NCBI GenBank assembly: GCA_903813345.2
Contig: CAIIXF020000002.1
Span: 7,649,555 to 7,713,554 of the forward strand
DNA: 64,000 nt
Reading direction: 5' to 3'
DNA from: Owenia fusiformis
Lineage: Eukaryota > Annelida > Polychaeta > Sabellida > Oweniidae
Positions 11,537-22,346 of this stretch are shown piece by piece (the first letter of the stretch is position 1; each line of letters starts with the position of its first letter). The position numbers and the translations under genes are program-made. The notes below the pieces were generated by a model that ran no database searches, was not told the DNA's origin, and saw only the letters and a program-made list of their open reading frames with translations.

Positions 11537-11825
11537 CTATCCAGAAATTGGTTTAATCCATTGCCATATACATATGTTGTCATCTATAGGTCCTTTGACT
11601 TTTCTTATACCCGACTCTTAAAACCCTACCAAATTGCCATTTTTCTAGGCCTATGGTCACCTCGATTGATACAATGTAAAATTTTGTGAGGTTGATTGAC
11701 ATGTGTCAGATATATGCCAACCAATGTAACTTTTGAAGACCTTTCCAATGGTATATCACACTTGGTACCAAATATGTTGTTTTTTCCTGTAGAGGGGGGA
11801 CGGGACTTATTTGACACCCTGTATA
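11537..11825. repeat. Dispersed repeat, second copy at 51,605-51,903
   Basis: The two copies share TCCAGAAATTGGTTTAAT, GTCCTTTGACTTTTCTTA and GAAGACCTTTCCAATG in the same order. Both end in TTTGACACCCTGTA or TTTTGACACCCTGTA, a Tc1/mariner-like terminus followed by TA. No other end is obvious. Confidence 0.75.
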
Positions 11826-12259
11826 AGTGGAACCTCCCAAGTGGAACACATTTTAGAGGTACCAAAGGTATTCCACTTTGACAAGTTCTACTGTATCTGT
11901 ATTATATTTTCAGATGTTCCTTTGTACAGTTCAGTTAACCACAATGCCGCATAAATATTGGCCTTGCATGACAATGTCAATAAGATATACATTAGCCTTT
12001 AATAGAGAGATTTGAATTTTTGAAACAGAACATTTCATGTCCATCCTGCATTTAGGACATGATTATTTTTTGCAAATTAGCTGATTTTTAATGTCTTTTA
12101 TGCTGGGTTCTAAATTATTGTAATCTATTTATTAGCTCACACGATGAGCTATTGAATTAAATTCTCCTGCAATAACTTGCTTGTCTGTATTTCTGATCGA
12201 TCGTCTTTCTAGTGTATTTTACAGCATATTATAACAAATGAAGTGTTAAATTTAGTAGT

Positions 12260-13955
12260 AGTATGTTAAAATTAGTACCGTGGGTACTGGGCTCACATGG
12301 TGACAGAATAAAACGGATATCATTTTTTGCTGATTTTTTGTTACAAAATTATTTCAAGCCATCTGTCTCTCAGTCAATTAAAATGGCTGAAAAAAATTTT
12401 TTACCAATAATTTGTAACAAAATTATTTCATACAACTACTCTTTACAGTGACAGGCTTTTTGCAATGCAAGACACCTGAAACTATTTGTAAAGCTGGGAA
12501 ATGGGCCAAAAATTGAATTTCTCGAGACAAAAATGGCGACCATTTTGAAATCAGGCAAGCTTTTGAACCAGGAGTCATAGGGGAGTTTTTTGTATTGATG
12601 TTGAACAAAAATAACTTGAAACTGGAATCCTATCGAAAGAGGATTTCGCAAGACAGATGGACAAATCAATGTTAACTAAAATGGCTGAAAAAAAAACTGA
12701 TATAATATTTTGCCAATTTTTTGTAACAAAATTATTTCATACAACTACCTTTTACAGTGACATGGCTTTTTACAATGCAGGACAGCTGAAATTATTTGTA
12801 AAGCTAGGAAATGGGCAAAAAGTGAATTTCGCGAAACAAGAATGGCAACCATTTTGAAAATAGGCGAGCTTTTGAACCAAGAGTCATAGGAGAGTTTTTT
12901 GTATTGTTGTTGAACAAAATTAACTTAAAATGGGAATCCTATCGACAGAGGGTTTAAGGTAAATGGTCCAAAAGTGGATTTTGCGAGACAGATGGACGAA
13001 TCATTGTTAACTAAAATGGCTGAAAATAAATAAATGGATATAATTTTTCGCTGATTTTTCGTAACAAAATTATTTCATACATCTACTCTTTACATTGACA
13101 TGGATTTTTACAATGTAGGACACTTGAAATTATTTGTAAAGCTAGGAAATGGGTCAAAAGTGAATTTCGCGAGACAAAAATGGCGGCCATTTTGAAAATA
13201 GGCGAGCTTTTGAACCAGGAGTCATAGGGGAGTTTTCTGAATTGATGTTGAACAGAAATAACTTAAAACAGGAATCCTATCGACAGAGGTTTTAAAACGT
13301 GCCACTGTTATTGACAGAAAGTGGATTTCGCGAGTCAGATAGACAAATCAATGTTAACTAAAATGGGTGAAAATAAAAAAATGGATACAATTTTTCGCTG
13401 ATTTTTTGTAACAAAATTATTTCATATATCTAATCTTTACATTGACATGAATTTTTACAATGTAGGACACCTGAAATTATTTGTAAAGCTAGGAAATGGG
13501 CCAAAAGTGAATTTCGTGAGACAAAAGTGACGGCCATTTTGAAAATAGGCGAGCTTTTGAACCAGGAGTCATAGGGGGTTTTCTGTTTTGATGTTGAACA
13601 GAAATAACTTAAAACAGGAATCCTATCGACAGAGGTTAGCTAGGAAATGGGCTAAAAGTGAATTTCGTGAGACAAAAGTGACGGCCATTTTGAAAATAGG
13701 CGAGCTTTTGAACCAGGAGTCATAGGGGGTTTTCTGTTTTGATGTTGAACAGAAATAACTTAAAACAGGAATCCTATCGACAGAGGTTAGCTAGGAAATG
13801 GGCTAAAAGTGAATTTCGCGAGACAAAAGTGACGGCCATTTTGAAAATAGGCGAGCTTTTGAACCAGGAGTCATAGGGGGGTTTTCTGTATTGATGTTGA
13901 ACAGAAATAACTTAAAACAGGAATCCTATCGACAGAGGTTTTAAAATGTGCCACT
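12260..13955. repeat. Tandem array, ~310-350-bp units with shortened last units
   Basis: Units share ATTTTTTGTAACAAAATTAT, AATGGGCCAAAAGTGAATTT, GCGGCCATTTTGAAAATAGG and GGAATCCTATCGACAGAGG. The third motif recurs near 12,533, 12,845, 13,180, 13,533, 13,683 and 13,838. Spacing is about 310, 335, 353, 150 and 155 bp, so the last units have lost their first half. Open frames inside are repeat-driven. Confidence 0.92.
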
Positions 13956-13960
13956 ATTGT

Positions 13961-13969
13961 TGACGGACG

Positions 13970-14001
<32 letters not shown>

Positions 14002-14006
14002 GACAA
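13961..14006. repeat. GACGGACGGACAGAC simple repeat
   Basis: A tetranucleotide GACG/GACA run closes the tandem array. A comparable GTCT/GTCC run on the other strand opens the array at 28,672, so such runs seem to be linked to array ends. Confidence 0.85.
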
Positions 14007-14282
14007 GTGAGTGATTGCAAAAGCTCACCATGTGAGCTAAAAATGACTGCCAAATCGAGGCAGACTGAAATCACTACACCATGGAACCCAAGTACCTATG
14101 GTACTACAGTATTTGTATCTTCTGTTTAGAATAATAATAGTATTTTAATCAATTTATAGATTTATATCCACACACCAGCAGTTGGTCCATATCTTAATAA
14201 ATAAAAATTGATATGTTTTAATCATGATTTAATGTTCTAAATTGAGGAGTGCATTTCTTGTCTGAAGCATATGGCTCAAACC

Positions 14283-14335
14283 GGTGTAAAAGGGTAGGAG
14301 GTCCTATCAAATTATGGTCCTACTCTCCATTGATT
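14283..14335. repeat. Inverted partner of bases 1-53
   Basis: The segment begins GGTGTAAAAGGGTAGGAGG and mirrors 1-53 almost exactly. The sequence on its two sides is unrelated to the flank of the other copy. It may be a terminus of an element extending right from here, but no matching opposite end was found. Confidence 0.7.
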
Positions 14336-15460
14336 TATATGCTGACCTAAATACAACTCTTTCCCTCATTATCTTAAACACAATCAGGGCCAGATTTGGC
14401 CGTTAAGAAAGGAGACCATAATCCCTGGGGGACCATCATTTCTTTCACACCGGGTTTACGAAAAATAGCACAAATCATTACCACCAGTCTTTCTCCACAG
14501 TAGGGTACACGTGGGCTATCGTTCTTTTACATCAAGATGAATAGATGCAAAATTAAAAATTTAAAGTAAAGCTGGAAATCCAATGCCTTGGGCCGTGATA
14601 CAAAAATGTGTTGAAGCATTTCAGACGAAACATCGTCATGGTCTGTAATGTCGTAGATTTCAGACGAAACATCGTAATGGTCTGTAATATGATATTTTTA
14701 TCAAGTGATGTCTCAGTTGTAAGAAGAGCCATTTGATTCTGATTAGTCACTTATTAGGAGTATGATGAGAAAACACGCATAACATTACATAATTTTCAAT
14801 ATGAAAATAACAAAAACACACCTACCATTGCTGGTCGTTTATTTTGGGAAGGGCGTTAATTTGAAGGAACTTTAAGTAATAAAACGCCCATGGGAAAGGG
14901 AAAACATGTTTCCAAAGGGCGATGGGTGTTAAAAGGGAGAACTAGCTTTTCCAAGCCAATGGGCGTTTATCGATCGTAAAGTTGACATGTACATCTTTTG
15001 AAACAGAAACTCATTCTTCCCGTATGTTCGAGAAATGTAAAGGACCTTATACACCCTCCATTGGGATCTCCCCATGAGAAAAAAATAATTCATCTGATTT
15101 TTCAAAATAAAAATACTGCTTTTATTATTACATTTATATGTACACTAGTATCTTTTTGACCTATATTCAGCACTGTATTGATGAATGGGCCACTTATTAG
15201 GGCCAATATTCAATCATAAAGTGTACAGGGGTCGAGATGCCAAACCAGGAAGTGTTTTTGTGTCTGTCAAAATCCATTTGCATCCTACACATCCCTACAT
15301 CTTATCCAAATATGTTATTAATTAATGAAACATAACAGTATAATCTTTGGATTTACAAAGTTGTATGGGATTTCATAAGTGTAAAAGTTGCTTTTGAAGC
15401 ATTTTCCTATAGCCATTTTGTAGGAAAAAATGATGAAAAAAATGTCTAAGCCTTTAATTT
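14336..15460. other. Gene-free stretch
   Basis: A 30-bp motif (ATTTCAGACGAAACATCGT plus flank) occurs twice at 14,619 and 14,659. AACGCCCATGGG-like motifs lie around 14,850-14,970. No gene was recognised. Confidence 0.4.
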
Positions 15461-15462
15461 GA

Positions 15463-15568
15463 AGTATGACCTGAATCGATTGCAAACTTTATATTTGCAC
15501 ATCTGATGTGATATACCATTTGTGTCATATTGTGAAATTATTTAATTTGCAATCGATTCAGGTCATAG
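15463..15568. repeat. Hairpin with CTGAATCGATTGCAAA stems
   Basis: ATGACCTGAATCGATTGCAA at 15,469 is repeated in inverse as TTGCAATCGATTCAGGTCAT at 15,548. The spacer is about 60 bp. It lies at the left border of a repeat shared with 18,275-18,595. Confidence 0.85.
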
Positions 15569-15835
15569 TGTATTTTAGGTATTTTTGTGAAAATCAATAG
15601 AAACCAATGGCCTCCATTGGAATCTGATGATATCCACATGTTAAGTCAATGGAGCACATCCAATGGCAAGTCAACACACCCTTGCTGGACTTAATGACCT
15701 CAACCTCAGCCCATGTGGGTCCAAACGCTTAAATATTTTCCACAGTATTATGTGACATTGTATTCTTTATGTTACACCTAAAAATGATTCATTTTGTTCA
15801 TGGGGAGATCATAATGGCGGGTACACTAGATCCTT
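15525..15835. repeat. Dispersed repeat, direct copy at 18,275-18,595
   Basis: The copies share GTGAAATTATTTA, TGACCTCAACCTCAGCC, CCGCTTAAATATTTTCC-like runs and GTGACATTGTATT in the same order, with point changes and small indels. No coding content is seen. Confidence 0.8.
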
Positions 15836-16765
15836 TAATTCAATGGACAGAGTCGGTAAAGGGCGAAAACGAAAATTCTTACGAATGGGAGAACATCCAT
15901 TTTGATATGAGGAAAGACTGACTGTTTCCTGTTGATCCCAAGTGAATGAGCTTGTTCTGAACTGGCGTAGAATGTACAGGATGGGCCAAAAAACGCCACT
16001 TTTTTCAAAATGCTTTAACTTTTTTAATTTTTGACACAAAATCATAAGTTGCATACCAAATGAAACTTGAAGCTGTTATCTAGCCATGGATCGTGAATTG
16101 TACACTTGTACTTGAATAAAATATGTCACCAGCGTCTCACTTAAACAAATTATGTCTAACAAGTGGCCCTCTGACTTCCTAAAATGCTTTCTAAAGACTG
16201 GCCTAAAATTGATCTTCAAATATTCGCTGTAATGTTATGAGTTATATTCTCTACAAGTATGGATCGAGTAACTTCAATAGTATTACCGTAGGTTTAAAAT
16301 GACGATGGTGAACTGATGTTAACGCCATTCCCACGATTTCAAATTTAACTTTGCGGATGCGCAGCTCTGAGAGAGCACGTGCTCATAATTGTTCACGTGA
16401 TCACATCCTGCAATTTGATTTGAGATGACGAAATGGGAAATCCCCAAATACGATAGACTATGAAAGAACTGTGGTAGCTACTCACTTCTTCTGATTTGAC
16501 AGTATGGAATGTTTTGTTTTTCCTCGTGTTTACCAATGAACGGGTCGCGCATAACCATCCACACTGTAAGGAAATGTGTTGTGTTGAATTGTGTTATGGT
16601 ATGACCGTGTGGGAGCGGTGAATGGGTTAAAATAAATTGTTAAAAGTAACGGGGCTAAGAAAGTGGCAAATACAATGCCAAGAAGACTAAAATGTTCTTG
16701 CCCCCATTTCAAACAGTTTTACTTTTTGTATAATATAGGTCATTCAAATGGAACTAAACCATACA
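15836..16765. other. Gene-free stretch with one mariner-like end
   Basis: At 15,971 the run TACAGGATGGGCCAAAAAAC resembles a Tc1/mariner terminus with TA, but the opposite end was not found. No other feature is recognised. Confidence 0.4.
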
Positions 16766-17254
16766 CAGGGGACGTACCAAATTAAGCGTGACAGTTGAAT
16801 GCGCGGGTTACGGTACAACACGAGGGTGATAAAAGAGCAAACTGATGTTTTCATCGTTTTAGAAAGATTTTGTCTAATTTCTATAACAATATCCTAGACC
16901 GTGATCTTGGCGGTGAATTTCATAATAAGCCTACACAAACTCCAAATGTAGTATACGTATAACACGCGGGTCAGATACGGTATACACGCAAATTCCAATT
17001 CCTTGTTTTGTACTTTAACGTTCAGCGCGTTATACATTCGGATTTTGTATAATCTGAAATTTACCGTCAAGTGCACTGTCTAGGATTTTGTTACAGTACT
17101 TACAGACATTTACTACGTACATCTAAAAATATCTAGAAACTAGACCACATCTTTTTGAAACGATGAAAACATCTGTTTGCTCAAATTTCATCACCCTTGT
17201 GTTGGATCGTACCCCGCGCGTTCAATTGTAAGGCTTAATTTGGTAAATACCCTG
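16766..17254. mobile_element. Foldback MITE, ~490 bp
   Basis: Inverted arms of about 150-200 bp share ACCAAATTAAG at the edge, AACGCGCGGGGTACG-like sequence, TGATGAAATTTGAGC and CATCGTTT. The ends read CAGGG and CCCTG, the right one followed by TA. The short minus-strand frame inside is probably not a gene. Confidence 0.8.
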
Positions 17255-17724
17255 TAGTTAGAAATAAAGTTGGCAATTCCTGATTTTCAGCTGCGCGGTC
17301 AATGGGGGTCAAACAGACCCGGTTTTGAAGGAGATAAGCCATGCAAAGGTCTTACTTGAACTCAAACTCGCACCTTAAGGTAGTTTTATCTTCGGAGGCT
17401 AAAAAATTACTAAATCCGGTTAGTGTATATATTTTATTATTCTACACTTAGTGTGCTAATTGTATAATAACATTAAAAAATAAATTTGATATCTATTGGC
17501 AAAATGAATAACCTAATATCGCCTTGATTTACTCTGAAAAACCAATATGTGGAGTATATCGCCACGATATACTCCGAAAGCCCCAATATGCGGAGGATAG
17601 TAGCGATACACTCCATCCGCTTGTTGATTTCCCGCTAAATTGACTCCATTTGGCATGGAATTCATTTTGCAATGATATTATACATTTAGTACACTCCTTG
17701 TAAGAATATAATAATAAGTCGAAC
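17255..17724. other. Gene-free stretch
   Basis: Short inverted ATATACTCCG/CGGAGTATA-like pieces occur around 17,540-17,600. No gene is recognised. Confidence 0.35.
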
Positions 17725-17860
17725 ATCCTATGATTTTTTCAGAATATAATTTTAATCATCTCGGTGATATTGATATATGCACTCATTTGCTTTGCTCTCT
17801 CGTGCAGATATCAATATCACCTCGTAGATGAAAACGATATTCCTTAAAAGCATAGGATAT
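17706..17860. repeat. Long hairpin with TTTGCTTTGCTCTCTC loop
   Basis: Stem GGTGATATTGATATATGCAC (17,763-17,782) pairs with GTGCAGATATCAATATCACC (17,802-17,821). Pairing continues outward with bulges to ATCCTATG/CATAGGAT. The loop is 17,783-17,801. Confidence 0.88.
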
Positions 17861-18274
17861 CCTATTATTATCAAAATGGCATGAAAATGCTTCATAATCG
17901 AACAAAAAAAACTGGTGTCACCAACTTCGTTTTTTCTTAAAGGTAAACATTTGATCCTCTTTGTAAGGGAATGGGCGATTGGCGGATATAAAAGGGACTG
18001 CATGATAAACAAAACTGAATTATAGTTATTTTTTGATTTATGAACACTTGAAATTTTAAGTCATAAACTATATTTCCTACAATTGGTCTTCGAAAAAATA
18101 CATATTTCAATTTTCTGTCTGTTTTCTTATGTTTCGAATTAAATGCGAATGTGCAACGAAAATACCATTACTGGGTATAAATTAAATCCATCAAAATCAT
18201 TAAAAGTGTGATATCCAGAAAGCAGTGCTTGCTTCATTATGGTTTCCCCATGAAAAAATAAATTCATTTGATTT

Positions 18275-18595
18275 TTTGCGTTATAATGTGAAATTATTTA
18301 GTTTTAGGTCCGTTCGGGTCATATTGTATTTTTGTTATTTTTATAATAATCAACGCAAACCAATGACCACTATTGGGACATCATTTTATCCCGATGTTTA
18401 GTCAATAGTGCACATCCCCATGTTAAGTCAATACACCCTTGTTGAACTTATATGTAATGACCTCAACCTCAGCCTCTGCCCATGTGGATTCAACCGCTTA
18501 AATATTTTCCGAAGTGCAGTATCTTGTGACATTGTATTATGTTTCACCCAAAAATAATTTATTTTGACCATCGGGATATGACCAACTACCTTAAT
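18275..18595. repeat. Second copy of the 15,525-15,835 repeat
   Basis: It has the same motif order as the first copy. Here the sequence equivalent to CTGAATCGATT has diverged, so no hairpin is present at its left border. Confidence 0.78.
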
Positions 18596-18984
18596 TCAAA
18601 TACCCGTACACAATGACTTTACCATTGGCAACCTCCTTTCAAAGTTATAAAATGTTTTTTGGAAACAAGTCAACACGTCAAAGTAGAACAGTTGGCGTCT
18701 TTTAAATTGTTGAAAGTTCATTTGACCGAGCCAAAATCCAGACAGGTATAAAATGCCAAGCTTGGCTTGGCTGACCATTCAACTACGACGACGGACTTTT
18801 TCGGATCGACTTCTTATAGACCCCTAGAAGCCTGATATTAGAAAGGTAGGGAGTCGTAATGAACTTATGATATTTATCAGTTTGACTATATCCTATTGTT
18901 CTAACATTTTTGAAAATTGGCTAAAAATATCAGAATATAGCCAATATACGTTAGCATTTATTTACATGGGAAATGTAAAATTTC

Positions 18985-20390
18985 AAATGTTAGGAACTAC
19001 TGAATTTAAAAAATAAGCAATCCAATGACTATATTGCAACAGTATATAAAAAATAGAAACATATGTACTTGTCCTAATTTTTGTATGTTTCAGATAGTTA
19101 TGTATAAAGTGAAGTAAAGCTGTGGCCTTTTGTAATTTAGGGAGTTTCAGCCATGTTAATTTTTCCGAAAATAACATGGCAGAGAAGCATCAAAATATAA
19201 GAGGGCACAGATATGATACAGTTGGGGACAAAAATAAATGACAGGTCGATTTTCGATCACCATTTCCTAATTATGGTGGTCTGAAAGCCCATAATTTCCA
19301 ATATTGTCTAGATACATATCCCTTAAAATTTGTATATTTTACATTTTGTATAATCTCATCCACTGATTTATGGCCTCTTGTAAATTCTCTTATTTTTAAC
19401 ATGGGAAATCCTCACTTCAGCAAATCCACCTGTCATTTATTTATGTCCCCAACTGTAGCTAAACTAAAACAAACTATAGTTAAACAGAAATGTTTGTGAC
19501 TACTTTGAATTTAAAAAATAAGCAATCAAATGACTATGTTGAAACAGTTTAATATGTAAAAATAGAAACATTTATATTTATCCTACAGTCAAAACAGAAA
19601 TGTTTGTGACTACTTTGAATTTGAAAAATAAGCAATCAAATGACCATATTGAAACAGTTTATGTAAAAATAGAAACATTTATATTCATCCTAACTTTTGT
19701 ATATTTTGTTTTGCAGTTTAGCTATCATATCTGTGTCCTCTTATATTTTGATACTTCTCTGCCATGTTATTTTCGGAAAAATTAACATGGCTGAAACTCC
19801 CTAAATTACAAAAGGCCACAGCTTTGCTGCACATTATACATTACTATCTGAAATATACAAAAGTTAGGATAAATATAAATGATTCTATTTTTACATAAAC
19901 TGTTTCAATATGGGCAATTGATTGCTTATTTTTTTTTAATTCAAAGTAGTCACAAATATTTCTGTTTTGACTGTAACATTTGTATATTTCAGATAGTAAT
20001 GTGTAATGTGCAGCAAAGCTGTGGCATTTTGTAATTTAGGGAGTTTAAGCCATGTTAATTTTTCCGAAAATAACATGGCAGAGAAGTATCAAAATATAAG
20101 AGGACACAGATATGATAGCTAAACTACAAAACAAACTAAAATATACAAAAGTTAGGATAAATATAAATGTTTCTATTTTTACATAAACTGTTTCAATATA
20201 GTCATTTGATTGCTTATTTTTTAAATTCAAAGTAGTCACAAACATTTCTGTTTTGACTGTAAAATATACAAAAATTAGGACATGTACAACTTGTACAACT
20301 TGTTTTTATATTTACATATACTGCTTCAATATGGTCCTTTGATTGCTTATTTTTTAAATTCAAAGTAGTTCCAAACATTTCAAAATTTTA
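18985..20390. repeat. Cluster of inverted and direct repeats
   Basis: Blocks containing GGGAGTTTCAGCCATGTTAA, AACATGGCAGAGAAG and AGCAATCAAATGACTA occur in alternating orientation at about 18,985-19,215, 19,500-19,870, 19,930-20,250 and 20,255-20,385. The segments 19,600-19,900 and 19,950-20,250 form a near-perfect palindrome, so the same short frame is read from both strands. No gene is inferred. Confidence 0.85.
19219..19455. mobile_element. 237-bp MITE with TA duplication
   Basis: The ends CAGTTGGGGACAAAAATAAA and its near inverse are flanked by TA. The sister block at about 20,106-20,120 shows the empty site GATATGATAGCTAAAC, so insertion and TA target duplication are directly visible. 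A Tc1/mariner derivative is likely. Confidence 0.88.
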
Positions 20391-20419
20391 CTGTAGTCGA
20401 TTTGGCCGATAAAATAAAT

Positions 20420-20670
20420 TAAGTCTGCATGTTATTTTTCAAATAGGAATCACTCCTTCCCAACATTTTCTACATCGTTCAGTTTTGCACAAATAGATAT
20501 TATTATAAAAATGAGGTTTTACAAAAAGATTTGACCAAATTTTTGCATTTTTGCGTCTGGCGCATCAACATGGTGAATTTACACCTTCCTACGCCCCTGC
20601 TTTGTGCAAAATTGAAAGATGTAGACAATTTGGAGAAGTGATTCTTATTTGAAAAATAACATGTGACTCA
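20420..20670. mobile_element. Foldback element, ~250 bp
   Basis: The arms share GCATGTTATTTTTCAAATA, ATCACTTCT-like and ACATC.TTCA.TTTTGCACAAA sequences in inverse orientation at 20,428-20,500 and 20,600-20,670. The loop holds a GCGTCTGGCGCATC motif. Confidence 0.75.
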
Positions 20671-21117
20671 ATAGAGAATTGCAGCAAAATTTCGAACATG
20701 CAGTCTTACCTAATTTGCATATTTGTTACTTTCCCTAGCTTTATTTTAACTTGATAACATGCTGTGTTACGTTTTAGAGCAAATTACTGCAATTTTTAAG
20801 GGATGGTACATAAGGTTGACTGAATGACTTCTGAACAAATTCTAGTTCAACACATAAAACCCAATATCACGGCACGGACGTTAAACCTAGGGCGGGCCAC
20901 AAGATATGTCAGATCAGAAATAAGGCCCAGACTAGTTTTAACTTGTTGAAGTAAACAAATTCCTGTAGGGGACAGAGGGGTAAGAAGGGCCGTGGGGCAA
21001 GACGGTTCACCAAGTTTAAATCGCCTGATATAATTCTGACATGGGGTCAAAATGGCACCGAACTCAATCGCCGTTCATTTTGTTTCATTTCTAGGCGCCA
21101 GATTCAATCAGCGGCAC
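20671..21117. other. Gene-free stretch
   Basis: No gene is recognised. GGGGCAAGA-like words around 20,970-21,000 resemble the inverse of words in the following duplication. Confidence 0.35.
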
Positions 21118-21420
21118 TTTTTGCCCCATTTCTGTAAGACTGGTAAAACCTACAAATCACAGAAGATTTCTGATAGAACGGCCCTTCTTGCCTCACGGTG
21201 GCTCTTCTTGCCCCATGATCATACAAAATCATTTTTTCAAAAGTGAGAGGCATATTAGCAATTCAAAAATTTATTTCAAAACCAATACCATTGAATCCCA
21301 TTTCTGTAAGACTTTGGTAAAACCTAAAACTCAAAGAAGGCTTCTGATAAAACGGCCATTCTTGCCTCACGGTGGCCCTTCTTGCCCCATGACCATACAA
21401 AATACAAAAGTGAGGGACAG
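21118..21420. repeat. Tandem duplication, ~178-bp period
   Basis: CCCATTTCTGTAAGACT, GGTAAAACCTA, CTTGCCTCACGGTGGC and CTTCTTGCCCCATGA occur twice in the same order (starting near 21,124 and 21,298). The 109-residue open frame across it is a by-product of the repeat. Confidence 0.85.
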
Positions 21421-21592
21421 CAATTCAAAAATTTATTTCAAAATCAATACCATTGAATCTCGGAGAACCAATGTTCCTTGTTTCAATAAACATGGGTTCA
21501 ATGCACAGAAACCCTAGCAAGATATATTTACAAGCTGTTAAATAATGACTGCTCTGTCCCCTACCTTTTTAGATTCATCTATTTTTTCAGGC

Positions 21593-22155
21593 TAATGCAA
21601 TGGTCACATTTGATCCAATCTAAACACCGCCGCCTAGCCAATGAGTATTTTGTTCAAAACCTGAATACAATTTTCGAACAAAAAATATTCATCGTCAAAA
21701 TGGCGGTATTTTTCCTAAACATCAGTTTTCTCGAGTTAGCAATATCTTCAGGTCAGTTAGATTCATAATACCATTTACAACGTTGTATCTAAAAAAAATA
21801 AGCAATTAACGGACTATATTGCAACAGAATTTGAAAAAATGGAAACATCTACATGTACAGGACCAAAGTTTTGGATATTTTATTTTTGTTTTGTGGCTAT
21901 CATTAAACAAAAAATAATGCCATAGTCACATTTGATCCGATCTAAACACAGCCGCCTAGCCGGTGAGTATTTGTTCAAAACCTGAATACAATTTTGAACA
22001 AAATATTCATCATCAAAATTGCGGTATTTTTCCTCAACATCCGTTTTCTCGAGTTAGCAATAATATCTTCAGGTAGTCAGATTCATAATACCATTGACAA
22101 CTTTGTATCTAAAAAATAAACAATCAAAGGACTATATTGCAACAGAGTTTGAAAA
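21593..22155. repeat. Tandem duplication, ~312-bp period
   Basis: Two units (21,593-21,842 and 21,905-22,155) share GTCACATTTGATCC, CGCCTAGCC, ATTTTTCCT.AACATC and TTTTCTCGAGTTAGCAAT. A shorter piece of the first part recurs at 22,490-22,550 in intron 1 of the adjacent gene. Confidence 0.88.
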
Positions 22156-22242
22156 AAGGGATTGATACTTATTGAAATAAATTTGAAACTTCTAAATTAA
22201 AGCACTACAATGCATCATTTCAGCTTTCAAATGTTGTTTCAG

Positions 22243-22346
22243 ATGCAGTCATTAACGTTAATAAGTCTTGCGGTGGTTTTGCTTGCTACGTTTCAAAGAG
22301 GGACAGCCACAGACGAGGCTGAAGTGCTTGAGGGTATTCTAAAAAG
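22243..22346 (+). CDS. Copy B exon 1: signal peptide
   Basis: The ATG directly follows a TTGTTTCAG acceptor, so the 5' UTR is on an upstream exon that I cannot place. The exon encodes MQSLTLISLAVVLLATF and an acidic segment and ends AAAAAG|GTAAAT, two bases into an arginine codon. Confidence 0.8.

Noticed and set aside
12260-13955. CRISPR-like regular repeats
   Set aside because: Units are contiguous, 150-350 bp long and without unique spacers, in a eukaryotic sequence, so this is a satellite-type array.
13961-14006. GACG repeat as a possible functional promoter element
   Set aside because: A simple repeat at the edge of a tandem array, with no gene start nearby.
15809-16054. 81-residue minus-strand frame crossing a mariner-like end
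   Set aside because: No resemblance to a transposase end and no second terminus.
19600-20245. Two near-identical ORFs (MFVTTLNLKNKQSND) on opposite strands
   Set aside because: They are the two arms of one palindrome. Hydrophobic content comes from AT-rich codons.
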